In this document: in pieces, positions 1 through 10,878 of the stretch
Layout: each line of letters begins with the position of its first letter
How positions within the stretch are numbered: position 1 is the first letter of the stretch
Made by a program: the position numbers and the translations under genes
Assembly (NCBI GenBank): GCA_016801845.1
Contig: CM028907.1
Span: forward strand, 15,964,598-16,028,597
DNA length: 64,000 nucleotides
Direction: 5' to 3'
Source: Polydactylus sextarius
Lineage: Eukaryota; Chordata; Actinopteri; Polynemidae
Notes under the pieces: model-generated
What the model was told of the DNA's origin: nothing
What the model saw: the letters and a program-made list of their open reading frames with translations, nothing else
The model's database searches: none

Positions 1-70
1 AACAAGGATTACACACAAGAAATTGAAATGGATTTATGTAAAGTAAACAAAGCAGCCAATGGATATTTTG
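1..70 (+). other. Possible 3' part of a coding exon with splice donor
   Basis: Frame 1 is open for all 23 codons and reads, in part, EIEMDLCKVNKAANGYF; both other forward frames hit stops. The frame runs into TTTTG followed by GTGAGT at 71-76, a near-perfect vertebrate donor, and an in-frame stop follows at once if the donor is not used. The upstream acceptor would lie outside the window. I do not recognise the protein. An open frame of 70 bases is common by chance, so the call rests on the donor and the frame together. If real, the rest of the window is probably intron of a plus-strand gene, because no matching downstream exon was found. Confidence 0.25.
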
Positions 71-76
71 GTGAGT

Positions 77-2526
77 GACTGTCATAGTTCTATACTACAT
101 AGTTCCAGTAATGACCATGTTTGATTTCAGACAGCACCACCTCGTTGAACCTCATGGACTACAACTGTAGTAACCTGGTTATACTAAATGTACCTGTACT
201 ACCTGACATATGTCATTTCGGACACAGGTTACCCTGAGATTTTATTGTGTCACTAAAAAATGATATAGTGATTGTATCTCAACTGGGCTAAGCTGTATCT
301 CTTTTTTTTCACTGACTCAAAGATAATTGCTGAGTCTGTGTCAGACATGTAAGCCAGCATTGACCACGGAAGTCCTTGTCAATGTCTCTTAAGCCTGCTG
401 AGTTGTTCAGGGAAAAACAGAAGTTTTAGGGAAAGAGGAAGAGCGGTTAGAGAGCTGGGACTCAAGTGAGGCCTGAAAGATCACCAGTCAGCAAGGTAGA
501 AAGAAACCCCACAACGCCCTGGGCTCTGACTATAAAAGTCTCGGCTCTCTGCAGGCAAAGAGTCATTGGTGTGGATACTGCAAATGTTAGCTTTATATGG
601 TTTGTTTTGTTTTTGGGGAAACCGCTGAGACCCATCTACAACCTCCCTACATGCCAAGTGATTCCTGTGAATTAGCTAATTTTAAGACAGCACAATACGT
701 TCTTTTTAGAAAGCAGCTCAATCAAACCCCTCCAGGCACCACTGACACACCCTCCCATTGAGAGATTGAGAGAGAACAAATCAATTGAGTGCTTAATATG
801 ACCTTGATCTCTCATGAATCAAACCGAAAGCATCGACAAGCGTAATTGTCCCGATAGCAGCCCACACAGCACTAGATTAGAAAACTCAGCACTTTACTAA
901 CCAGTGATGAATAAGGGTCTTTATGTATCCACACTGTACCACTAATAGCCATTAAACACAACATGCATCAGGCATCTATGCATATCCGGAGTACCTTGTG
1001 TTTAGAAAACACAGCCACGGAGGAGAAGTTGTAACATGGTCCACTTAATAGAGGGATAAATTCCTGGCTGTGAGACAGTCTAACTACAATAATCCCTGTG
1101 TGTATCCATCTCAACCATCCAAATAAAACATGACATGTTGGCTGCCAGCCTGTTCTCCTTTAAAATTAAAAAGATATAATGATAATAGCAGAAATGCCAC
1201 TGCAGTGTAGTGTAGCGTAGATATTAATACTTTGATTTGAGAGATGTCTACATGGGATGTGCTGTATTAAAAGGATTAGAACAAAATTCCAATCTAGTTA
1301 AACAAACCTCCTTTGGACCTACAATTAAAATAGATGGAGAGGAAAATGACTTAAAAGTCCCAGAGGCAGAATAGTGATGAACAGCATACAACCAGCTGCT
1401 GCAATATGGTTTTTGGCTGTTGGTCTCTGGTGTCAGGAGCCTTCTGACACTGAACACACAGGAGACTTTGCCATCTGCACAGATGGACATCAGCGCTGTA
1501 AAGGTACCTCTTTTATGGCTACAGTTGTTTTATAACTGAACATGCAAATTATATCACAGAAAGTGGGGTTGAATCATTTTTATTTGACTAGATGAGTGTC
1601 TTTTTTTACTCATTGACCAATTTTGAAAGACCATAAATGTTACCACATGAATAGGAACATTATTTTTGAAGTGATAGCTGGAGTGTTCCACATTAGGCAC
1701 AGTGGTGGCACAGATTTTGGTTTTAATTTGACTCTTTATATTGGCAAAATATTGGTTAGGCATTGCACATGAGTAAATATTATGTTGAGTGGAAGAATAA
1801 TTTCAACTTGAAGCCGCTGACATGGTACTAACACAAATTCAGTGCAGATGGTTTTGGAGGAGATAAACCTAAGACTTTACCATCTTAATTTATTTATAAT
1901 TGTAGCTCTTTAGAAGTTCTTCCAGGAAAGGGTCAAACCTGTTTCTAATTCTAATTTTCTTGTGCAAGCCATCAGGTGGGGAGAGTCTGGAAATTTTATG
2001 ATCTCCTCTGAATGCTGGGGTATGCTTTGTAAATGTCTAGGTAACACATATGCATGGACACACACACAATTTCACACACAGTGTTCATTTTAAAGCAGTG
2101 TGCCAGTAATTCTTTTTGCATGCTTCCTTCTGCTCTAACTCCACTCCTTGAATGTGTCTCATAGGTCAAGTGGGCATGGCATTTCAGTGCGGCTGCCCAG
2201 ATTCACTCTATTCTGACTCATTCTGTGTTTTCAATCTAAAAATCCAGGCTGGAAGGATGTAAATGGTTTTTTGGACGAACAGCCAATGATTAAAGCAAAA
2301 AAAAATGTGATTCTGGTAGACGGTCGATAATCCGACAGTTCCCCTGGCACAATGTTTCAATCTCTCAGACAGTATGAAAAAGTCCCACTAGCACAAGCTG
2401 GGACACTCAGATGAGAAAAGGCTTTAGCCTCGGTTACAGTAACACACCAAAAATCATCCTCACATCTTTGCTTTCAAGAAGCATGGTGATGTGAAGAGCA
2501 TTTACAGGGCTTTTTGGTGAAAACAT
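77..2526. other. Unique-looking AT-rich DNA, no gene seen
   Basis: Open frames here are 60-80 codons, lack recognisable motifs and overlap each other on both strands. There is a short T run near 302. I recognise no repeat family. Confidence 0.5.
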
Positions 2527-2545
2527 CCACCCACCCACCCACCCA
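2527..2545. repeat. (CCCA)n microsatellite
   Basis: Four to five uninterrupted copies of the tetranucleotide CCCA, directly upstream of a LINE fragment. Confidence 0.85.
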
Positions 2546-2639
2546 TTATCAATACCACATATCCTTTGTGCTAATGATTCAATATAGCTTTGTGCCTCTT
2601 TCTATTTTTATTTTTTCTTTATTGTGCCATTCATGCCAT

Positions 2640-3005
2640 TTTCTGACATCCTGTTATACTGTGTGGTACTCAAGCTGCACAGCAGAGGAGATGAAGAACC
2701 CACAGAGGATATTGAAGATGGCTCAGCGGATTATCAGGACCCCTCTTCCAAGTCTGGAAGACATCTACACAAGTCATCTACTCAGGCGAGCAAACAACAT
2801 CACAAGGGACTCCTCACATCCTGGTCACCCCCTGTTTACCCCCCTGCCCTCAGGCTGGACTCAGGGTTATCAAGGCATGGAACAGCTGCTTTGAAGGCAC
2901 CTTTTTCCTGATGCAGTTGACAAGATGAACTCCACCAAATTAATACATTGCTACTTCTACACATTTCATCATGCAATTTGCACAGTAACAATAAAAAATA
3001 AACAA
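2640..3005 (+). mobile_element. CR1/L2-clade (Rex1/Maui-like) LINE fragment, reverse transcriptase C-terminus and 3' UTR
   Basis: The plus-strand frame from about 2649 reads SCYTVWYSSCTAEEMKNPQR, then MAQRIIRTPLPSLEDIYTS, then DSSHPGHPLFTPLPSG. This block order (ITVWY, then QRI, then AQRII-PLPSLEDIY, then SHPGH-LF-LPSGR) is typical of the region after the polymerase domain in fish L2/CR1-like LINEs. The frame breaks near 2870, where a second frame continues, and AT-rich 3' UTR follows with AATAAA-like sequence near 2990-3000. The 5' part of the element, including the endonuclease, is missing, as expected from incomplete target-primed reverse transcription. Non-functional relic. A similar, shorter copy lies on the minus strand at 31704-31985. 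Confidence 0.8.
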
Positions 3006-3889
3006 TCAAACAAAATGAACCCTTCTGAAGCATTTTGCTGTTGTAATTCAACACAGAGAAATTAAACACAACTCCTCGACCAACCAATTAACAACTTTGT
3101 CAATAGTTAGTGAGTTTGCATGCTAGTTACCTCAGTCACTAAAATCACAGTTAATTCAAAGGCCTAATTCTTCCATCAACACACCTCTCATAACCGTTTG
3201 CAGCCCTCCCTCTTTTGTTTACCACGGAGACAGTTAAAACTAAGTAATGATTCTGTTGAAAAGAATTGATTTCAGTGCTAAATTTAATGATGATGTGACC
3301 TGGCCTTTATTACTGCAATGCTTCTATCTCAATTCTAATTCCTCTTTGAAAGGTAAACATTCATTCTCTAGGGGCTTAAGATTCATTTATTGGATGTTTG
3401 TGATGCAGATATTAAAACACAATGGGTATAACAGATGAAGCACAATAATGCATCACCGTTTGCAAAGCAATCAGCAATCCTTATCACTGTGCTCAAAATG
3501 TTCACTGTAAACTCTGTTGTAAGTGGGACACATTTGTTTCCCCTCCAATTAACACTATGTTCCACAGTTTTCAACACAGTTGTAGACACTGTATGGTTTT
3601 AAACTGAAGAAACAATTAATTCAATCTGCTTGTTATGTAATCCTTCAAATTTAAGTTTGATGTACACATATTAATAATATCACTAATAACACACAAATTA
3701 ATTTCCCTGAAAGCCAAAGTCACTTAACTGTAGACTGTAGACTGTATCTGTAGACTTCATCATACCAGAATTGTTTTGGAGATTTTTTTTTTTTCTTCTT
3801 GCTAGAAGTTATAACTGAAGCCTGGTGAATAAAAAACATGACAGGCACACATGTCACATAGACATGTTTTTGTTTTACATGCAGGCCCA
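3006..3889. other. AT-rich DNA, no gene or repeat recognised
   Basis: Only short ORFs with no motif, and a T run near 3782-3794. Confidence 0.45.
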
Positions 3890-4350
3890 TAGCACCATCC
3901 TCCACAGGAGTCTTCATAATGTGCTCAGATATGTTGTTGAAAAGGTATTAGAACTGCTGGCTGCCTGGCTGGTACCAGCTCTGGGCATTCTGGATGCAGT
4001 CTGTGGAGGCTGCTGTACTCAGGCAGAGCCTCCACAATTACCTTCTCACCTGAATGACAGTGATGGACAGTCTGGGTGGGGCAGGGTCCACAGTGCTTTC
4101 TCTGGGTCTAATGGACAATGCACTGTTGGGTGGAGGGTTTGGAAGGGGACCAAGGCCATCGTGTTGTGTTGACCTTTAGAGTGATGGACGGGTTGGGGAT
4201 AAGGGGCTGTTATTTTGCTAGTTTCGTTCTTGACAGTGATGGTGGGCACAAGGGTGAGAGATAGCTATTGTGAGTGAGAGTTTTGTGGTAGTAAGTGAGG
4301 TCCCATTGGAGCTGTGTGTTAAGGTGGATGGTGAAACCTGGGCTGGGGTT
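3890..4350. other. GC-richer patch with a 115-codon ORF, origin unknown
   Basis: This block is visibly richer in G and C than its flanks and has long purine-rich, GGG-containing runs on the plus strand. A plus-strand ORF spans 3825-4172 and contains the segment EKVLELLAAWLVPALG, but I recognise no domain. A minus-strand ORF spans 4046-4249. Neither has splice or start context strong enough to call a gene. It could be an old repeat, a processed relic or an isochore fluctuation. Confidence 0.3.
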
Positions 4351-5091
4351 CTACCTGTCACACCTTTTGAAAAATAGGTTTAAAGGAGGTTGCACCAGTG
4401 TGCATGAAGCATGTTGATTCACTACTTGCAGTGATCTGATAAACAACTTGACTACAGGCTCTACTAAATATCAACTTTGTGTTTTAACTGTAAAGAGTAT
4501 TCTAAATTGTAAAATTAAATGTAAAACGTAATAGATTTTTGCCTTAGTGTCACCCTCTGTTACTCACAGCTATTTCTATCAGCAGTATATCTTAATTTTA
4601 GCGTCTGGTGCCCATTATTGCGACTGTAGCTTACAAATGAAACCAGTGGCAGATTTGGCAATGCATTCTGTCAACAAAAAGCAATCCAGTGTCCGATACC
4701 AGTCTGATACTGGTTCTTTGCAGATTACTTCAGAAAATAAGATTAATGGTCTACTCTTGTTGTCTGTGCCCACTTTCATCAGATACTTCTGTGTGAATTT
4801 TAACAATCTTCAACAAATCTCAAGAAAAGGTCAATTTGGAAGTTGATCTGTAGCTTTTGATCATCACATGATCTTTATCTACAAGTGGAGTTTAGATTCT
4901 TGTTATGAAACTCTATTTTCACATTCACATGTCCTATTTTCTTCATTTTAAGGTCTTGTCATTCCTACTGCATTAAAATCTCATTCATTACTGCCAACAC
5001 CTGGTCAGTAGCTATTAATCATATCATCATCGAATAAGAGGACAATGACTGTCTACATTTGATTTGACATTTGGTTTGTAAGCTGTATGAG

Positions 5092-5118
5092 AAAAAAAAA
5101 AAAAAAAAAAAAAAAAAA
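5092..5118. repeat. Poly(A) tract, 27 bases
   Basis: An uninterrupted A run that abuts the interspersed repeat starting at 5119. It could be a retroposon tail on the plus strand, but no recognisable retroposon lies directly upstream. Confidence 0.85.
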
Positions 5119-5220
5119 GAAATAGTTTGATATTTGAGGAAATTAACTTCCCAAGATGAAATTATTGATGCCAGTCTCATGACCATTTAATATGAAGATA
5201 TAGTGAGCATTTCCCCTCTA
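5119..5220 (+). mobile_element. Fragment of an abundant percomorph interspersed repeat
   Basis: The text around TAGTTTGATATTTGAGGAAA, then GATGCCAGTCTCATG, then TTAATATGAAGATATAG follows, by recall, a repeat seen in many percomorph genomes. The same family appears to recur at 59282-60030. No coding capacity. The family name was not established. Confidence 0.45.
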
Positions 5221-7434
5221 CAGAACAGGATCATGCTAATTGTTTTATAAAGGTTCTAGTCTAGTATGATGTCATAAACAGGAACTGGCTGCAGTTACAT
5301 ATTTGTTGTACTGTAACTGGTTAAATAACATTTTCTTTCTGCACATGATACAGAAACACAAATAACAACAGTCTATTACGTGAAAGCATTAACATTATTC
5401 TAAATTAGATATTCAAGACAGCCTCTGGAAAGTAGCCACGTTATGGTGGAGTGAAACACCATTCGTGTGAAATAAGCTTATGTGAAGCTGTGATGATATC
5501 AGTGACTTACAGTGCATGACCAACAGACATACAACTGATGCAGCTCATTATTTTTGATTAGCACCACCCTGTCTTGTCTGTTATGCCCAACCATTTGAAC
5601 TGTCAGTAAACCAACAAAATAAAGAAAACATTGCTATTAACCATATATTTACAAAGTAACATTTTAGCTTTATGAGTTCAACACAACTTCAGTCAGTAAA
5701 TTAGGGTTAGGGTTAAACATTGAATCACAGATTCTTGGTCTAAAGGACATCTATCGCATTATTATCAGCTTGTGCTTTACTATTTCTAATATAACAACTT
5801 GTTATCTATCCAAATAAACTGAAAGTAACAGCTTATAAGATTATTAGGCCCCGTCAGAGGTCTGAGTGCTTTCATCTTGAATTTTGCATTTCACCAGATG
5901 GTACCTTAATGAGCCAAAGCTGTCACAGTTAAAATTATATAGTGTGAGGGATATAGTTGCAAAGGGTATTTTACCCTTTGCAAATTTTGAACAAGGTCAT
6001 GATAAAGTGGACAGCATTGGCCCAAAAAGACTGAAGAAACAGCTTGATTTATGTCTGTCTGTAATTGAATAAGGAAAGAGAGAGTAACCTCTTCTAGGCA
6101 TGAGTCTCATGAGCCAGTCAGAGGGAAATGCTATGACACATGGAGGATGTGGAAGAGTTATCTCTCTCCATCATGACTGTTATCATCCCTACAACTATTA
6201 ACTATATACTATTAACATTAGCGTTCAAAGAGAGTGGACATGCAGGGAGCTCATCTGCTGGAGTCCATATTTACCCATCAGGAGGGATGTATTTTCACAG
6301 AGGTTAAGGAATGGACGAGAAGAGTTTGACTGATGAAATTTTAAACATTTCTCTGCCACGTCAGCAGATTTTTATGGGTTTTGGGGCTGTAACAGTAAAA
6401 CACAGAAAACTACTGACATAAATCAAGCTATAATATAAAACCACTTCTTTTAATGTTTCATCAAATAATGAGTTTTTCTGCTCAGCGAAGGATTCACACA
6501 CTGAAAATGATGTTAGTGCCACATAAAGCTGGAGTAGAGTGGAGTGCAACAAAAACCCAATTTAGTTTGAAAAAAAGAGCATAAAAGTTAAGGGATTACC
6601 AAGGTTACTGCAGTTCACCCTGAGGGAAGCATTAATGCAACAAATTCAATGTAAATACAATTTTTTTTTGTGCTGAAATATCCTGCTGAACAAAATGTGA
6701 TGTTGCTGGTGTTACTATTGTAAAATTCAGGGGCTCAAAAATGTCTTTGTGTCCTCTAGAGATAATGGATATCTGTTTAAGATTTCATCACAGTCCATTT
6801 AACAGACTTACTTTTTGAGATATTCTTAACTGGAAAAGTGGTAATGATCTACTAAATAAGGTTTTTAGTTTGGCATAGCAACAGCGAACCTCAAAGTTTC
6901 TAAGCAAATTTTTTGGTGTATACTATTTGGTGTGTAATATTTTCATGTAATTCTTTATGTTCTAATTATCTGACATTTTATTCACTCTCCCTGTTCGTTT
7001 CACATAGTGTAAATCCTGTACAAATTCCTGTTTTTCCTGTTTCTTAAGGATGTTTGGTGTGAAATCCTGGATTCTCAAACAACAAGCAGTTGGGAGAATT
7101 CACACTGCTTAATATGGTGAATGTGACACATGAGGAAAGTGAAAATTTAAGACCTGACATCCATCTGGGCTCATTAAGCCAATGCACCTGAGCCAGGTGC
7201 AGTTTCCCACCTCCTCCATCACCACTGGCTGCTGCTGCCACTCTGCTGGCACTCTTTGTTCAGACTGACAGGCCGAGCTAAGTTTATATCCAGCGTCATC
7301 CAGTATGGTTTTATAAAGATAACTGGCTCTTATTTGTGAGTTTAGGGTAGGACAATATTGGCTGACATAACTTTTTAACCTACTGTCACACACTGGAGCT
7401 TATCTCTAACATGCAAGAATGCAAGGACAGGAAA

Positions 7435-7438
<4 letters not shown>
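5221..7438. other. Unique-looking DNA with one short hairpin, no gene seen
   Basis: A perfect 12-bp-arm hairpin lies at 5957-5983. A 62-codon ORF across it (5884-6072) has no recognisable motif. Other ORFs are short and lack motifs. Confidence 0.45.
5957..5983. repeat. Perfect inverted repeat, 12-bp arms, 3-base loop
   Basis: The left arm TTGCAAAGGGTA and right arm TACCCTTTGCAA are exact complements around TTT. No T-run typical of a terminator follows, and a eukaryotic genome would not use one. Confidence 0.9.

Positions 7439-7505
<67 letters not shown>
7439..7505. repeat. (TA)n followed by (CA)n compound microsatellite
   Basis: About 26 uninterrupted TA units switch directly to about seven CA units. 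Such compound tracts are common in fish DNA and highly polymorphic. Confidence 0.95.
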
Positions 7506-7506
<1 letters not shown>

Positions 7507-8189
7507 ATTTTAACAGTGAGGAAGACTTTTCTTCTTATAAATGGTACTTAAGTTAGCTTCTGATTTGACATTTAATTGCGACTTTAAAGGAGCTTCGATG
7601 ACAATATTCAGAGATTCTTCACAAGGGTGAAAAAGATGTGATTATTATTATCCCTACCCATAATGAATTGATTTCACAACCACTACAACTGAAAGACATA
7701 CTGTCAGAAGGTCATTTCAGTTGTCCCTTTGTTGTGAGAGGTTGTTAGACATCCTATTAAAGTCTTAAATCTGTCTAAAATCCACTTTGAGAAACCTTTC
7801 TTCATTTTTTATTCTTAGATCAAAAATACTCAGACTTAATTCTGGATTATAATAAGTAAAAGAAACTAAAGATTGTTTGAATTGTAGTTTCAAATTTGTG
7901 AAACCTGTGAGCTGAAAACCTAAGTCCGGCATGGTGCATGATTCTGAATAGTGCACTTTACTTTCTTTTTTCTGCCTTAGATGTAATGTTACTGTTGTGT
8001 TAAAAACTGTATTCAGTAATATTTGGCTTGGCTTGGTCTCAGTCTCTTTTTATATTGTGGTTCATAGCTCCTTGTTCCGTAGCTTGCCACTTGTTTTATG
8101 TGGGGCATTCCAACTTCAGACCTTTATTTATGTAACATTTCAGTGTTTTGGAGTCTATTATTAGGATAATAATGAGCTCATAGTTCCAT
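7506..8189. other. AT-rich DNA, no gene or repeat recognised
   Basis: Only one 63-codon minus-strand ORF, without motifs. Confidence 0.45.
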
Positions 8190-9043
8190 ATTATCCTGAG
8201 AGATCACTTAGATCACAAACTGCTGGTTTACTTGTGGTTCCTAGAGTCTGTGGTTCCTAGACTAGAATAGGAGGTAGAGCCTTCAGTTATCAGGCTCCTC
8301 TCCTATGGAACCAGCTCCCACTTTGGGTCTGGGAGGCAGACACCCACCTGGGACATGGACCCACCTGATGGTGGTTCAGGACCCACCCGAACCATCCTTT
8401 AGTTAAGCTGCTATAGGATTAATCTGCTGGAGAACTCTGACAATACACTGCACCTCTTCTCTCTGTCCCTCACTCCTCTCATTTCTGTCTCTCCCTCACA
8501 CGTCATGTCTTTATATCAATATATTACATATTACTATAATTATATATTATTATAACACTCATCTGCTCTTTCTCGTAGATGTGTTCCCCCCTACCCCTTT
8601 CTTTTTTTCAGGTATATTTCAGGTAGTTGGATCCAGATTCTATGCTATTGATGATGACATGATTATTATTTTTACTATTACTGTTGTTATTGTTGTTGTT
8701 GTAATGGTAATGGTAATGATAATTTTGCTACTTGTACTACTTGTAAATACTACTTGTAAACATGTAGTCTTGACTGTCTCTTCCTGGTCTCCCTCTTCTC
8801 TTTCTCTCCCTCTCCCCGGCCTCCTCTCCTTCCTTTCCACTGTCTCTTCTCTTTCCCTTTTCTCTGTTTTCATTTCACTCCAACTGGTCGAGGCAGATGA
8901 CTCTGAGTCTGGTTCTGCTGGAGGTTTCTTCCTGTTAAAAGGGAGTTTTTCCTCTCCATTGTCTTCTCTATGTAAAATGCCTTGAGATAAATGTTTTTTA
9001 TGATCTGGTACTATATAAATAAAATAAAATTGAACTGAACTGA
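8190..9043 (+). mobile_element. LINE 3' end: ORF C-terminus plus long 3' UTR with oligo-TGAAC tail
   Basis: At about 8280 the plus strand encodes AFSYQAPLLWNQLPLWV, the AFS-APxLWNxLP motif that ends the reverse-transcriptase ORF of many vertebrate LINEs. A long pyrimidine-rich 3' UTR follows. It includes TCGAGGCAGATGAC near 8890, GAGTCTGGTTCTGCTGGAGG near 8905 and GTTTTTCCTCTCC near 8945, and it ends at ACTATATAAATAAAAT plus repeated TGAAC units at 9010-9043. This is a very common fish 3' end, recognised by recall. The ORF has frameshifts and stops, so the copy is dead. ORFs called across 8581-9173 are chance frames in the UTR. A shorter copy in the same orientation lies at 39285-39441. Confidence 0.75.
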
Positions 9044-9185
9044 CTGCAAAGAGCCTGTCCTCTTTTGTCTGTGGGTCAGTCAGAGAAGATTTGCCTAAGG
9101 ATCTCGGGCCACGTACTGGTTCATTAGGGACTAAAAGGTCTAATTTTTTTATAATCACTTGCTGCAATATCAAAGTGGTACATAC

Positions 9186-9400
9186 ATTAATCCGTCAGTA
9201 ATTACAGTCCAGTTATGTCACACAGTAATAATATTTTTTGTTTATGTTTTAAAATATTGCTACATTTCCTTTCAGAATTGTAGGCATTTGTAATGCTAAT
9301 AACTAGAGTACATTTTTGAATTAGGGATTTTACTGTAATGAAGTAAGTCTCCACTGTGATGGTGTTACTTTTATTAAAAAAGTAATATTAATAGTTAATA
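9186..9400 (+). mobile_element. Teleost non-autonomous repeat, degenerate copy
   Basis: The order CATTAATCCGTCAGTAAT, then GGGATTTTACTGTAATGAAG, then CCACTGTGATGGTGTTACTT, then TTTATTAAAAAAGTAAT follows, by recall, a widespread percomorph repeat rich in TACTTTTACT/AAGTAAA motifs. No coding capacity, and its boundaries are blurred by divergence. Confidence 0.45.
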
Positions 9401-10728
9401 ATATTCATATTAGAGAAGGAACTATGGTCAAATTGTACTGCACAGGAACAGGAAACACGTTCATGATGCAGGTCTTTCAAAGGCTTCATTACTTGTTACC
9501 AGTGGTGTGTTTTTCCTTTCTGTTGCGGTTACTCAAACCAGGTCAGTTTGTCTTATGTGTCCACTTGTGTCCTTTCTCTTTCTCCCTCTGGCTCAGAGAC
9601 CACATGGGTGCCTGTTTTAATGTTGCTTAAATGTCAATAACATTTAGTTAAATACTCATACCATAATAGAAATGCCAGTTTGTGAAAGCCAAGCAGTGAT
9701 GACCTGTGTTGAACCTAAGTGGATCATACACAAAGACCAGATTGACCACAAAGGCTGGTTTAAGCTCTGCATTGCATCAGACTGAAAGAGGTAAAAGAGG
9801 AACTACTCTGAATTAACACTCCATTAACCTTTCTACTTATTTGAGCAGAGTACATGCTTTTTTTAGGCTTATTTTTTCCTACAGATAGATGCAGGTGGAG
9901 TAATATCCTGAGGCTTTATGTATCATCTCATAAAATCAGACCTGTTGTGACTGATTCCATAGCCATCCCATTAAAAAGAACCTTGCCAAGACTAGAATCT
10001 AATTCAGTTGGTTTTCACAGCATGCTACTGTCACGTTAGCCAGTGCCTAATTCTGTCTAATTGAGTAATGACAACAACTCTGCATACTGACACCTCAACT
10101 GCAAGGTCAGTCCAAAACATTGCCAGCTTCACGCAGAGAAACTGAGTCAAGCCCACTCACACCAGAGAGCGCACAGCAGGAAGGATCCCCAAATCCAATA
10201 AATCTAACTGCAGGTATCAAACACACATGTGCAGGAATGCGCACATGCACACACATTCACACACATTCACTGTAGTAGGGGGTTGTAGTGGCTCCATGGT
10301 TGGCATTGTAACATTACTGTAAGAGGCATCTGGATTGATTCATTGGCTCTTCTTGTGTGGTGTTTGCATCAGCTCTGATTTCTACCATTATTCTCTTGGC
10401 ATGCTGGATTTGACTTACATTTCAAAGGCGTTCAAGTTCACTTTAACCTTAAAATGACAAGGTCATTACAGAGAATGTCTACTTTACTGTGCTGGCCTAA
10501 TTAATTCCCTGGTTTTATTATTAAAACCATATTATTGTACAAACAAAACATAAAGAGATATTGCTTCTGTCAGCTCTAGGCATGTGCATGTGTGGTGGTA
10601 ATTCTTCATGAAACTGGTGCTGATTTCCCACAATTAGTTATGAACAAATGTATGCTAGAACGTGTCCATCATGACCATTATATGTCAGCACGGCAATTTG
10701 GTTTATATTCCTAATGTTGAAACTGGCT
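9401..10728. other. Unique-looking DNA, no gene seen
   Basis: Two plus-strand ORFs of 60-68 codons lack motifs. There are short CA-rich runs near 10245-10270. Confidence 0.45.
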
Positions 10729-10760
10729 AAAATAAATAAATAAATAAATAAATAAATAAG
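10729..10760. repeat. (AAAT)n microsatellite
   Basis: About seven to eight tetranucleotide units. The low-complexity LFIYLFIYLF peptide in overlapping minus-strand ORFs comes from this tract. Confidence 0.9.
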
Positions 10761-10860
10761 AAATTTAAAACAAAGGTACTTTGTGAAAAAAAGTAATAAC
10801 TCAACATCTTTGTATAACAAAGGCTGAATGATTGCAGTGGGATTATGTTGTAAGAAAAGT

Positions 10861-10878
10861 AAAAAAAAAAAAAAAAAA
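10861..10878. repeat. Poly(A) run
   Basis: Uninterrupted A run, with no retroposon recognised beside it. Confidence 0.85.

Noticed and set aside
2624..3087. Plus and minus ORFs overlapping the LINE fragment
   Set aside because: Only the frame from about 2649 has LINE motifs; the others are shadows.
5701..5716. TTAGGGTTAGGGTTA, telomere-like repeat
   Set aside because: Only two full hexamers. This length is expected by chance or from AT-rich sequence, and no extended interstitial telomere is present.
8640..9173. 177-codon minus-strand ORF, the longest in the window
   Set aside because: It lies antisense to the LINE 3' UTR, is Glu/Lys/Thr/Ile-biased from the pyrimidine tracts, and matches no domain.
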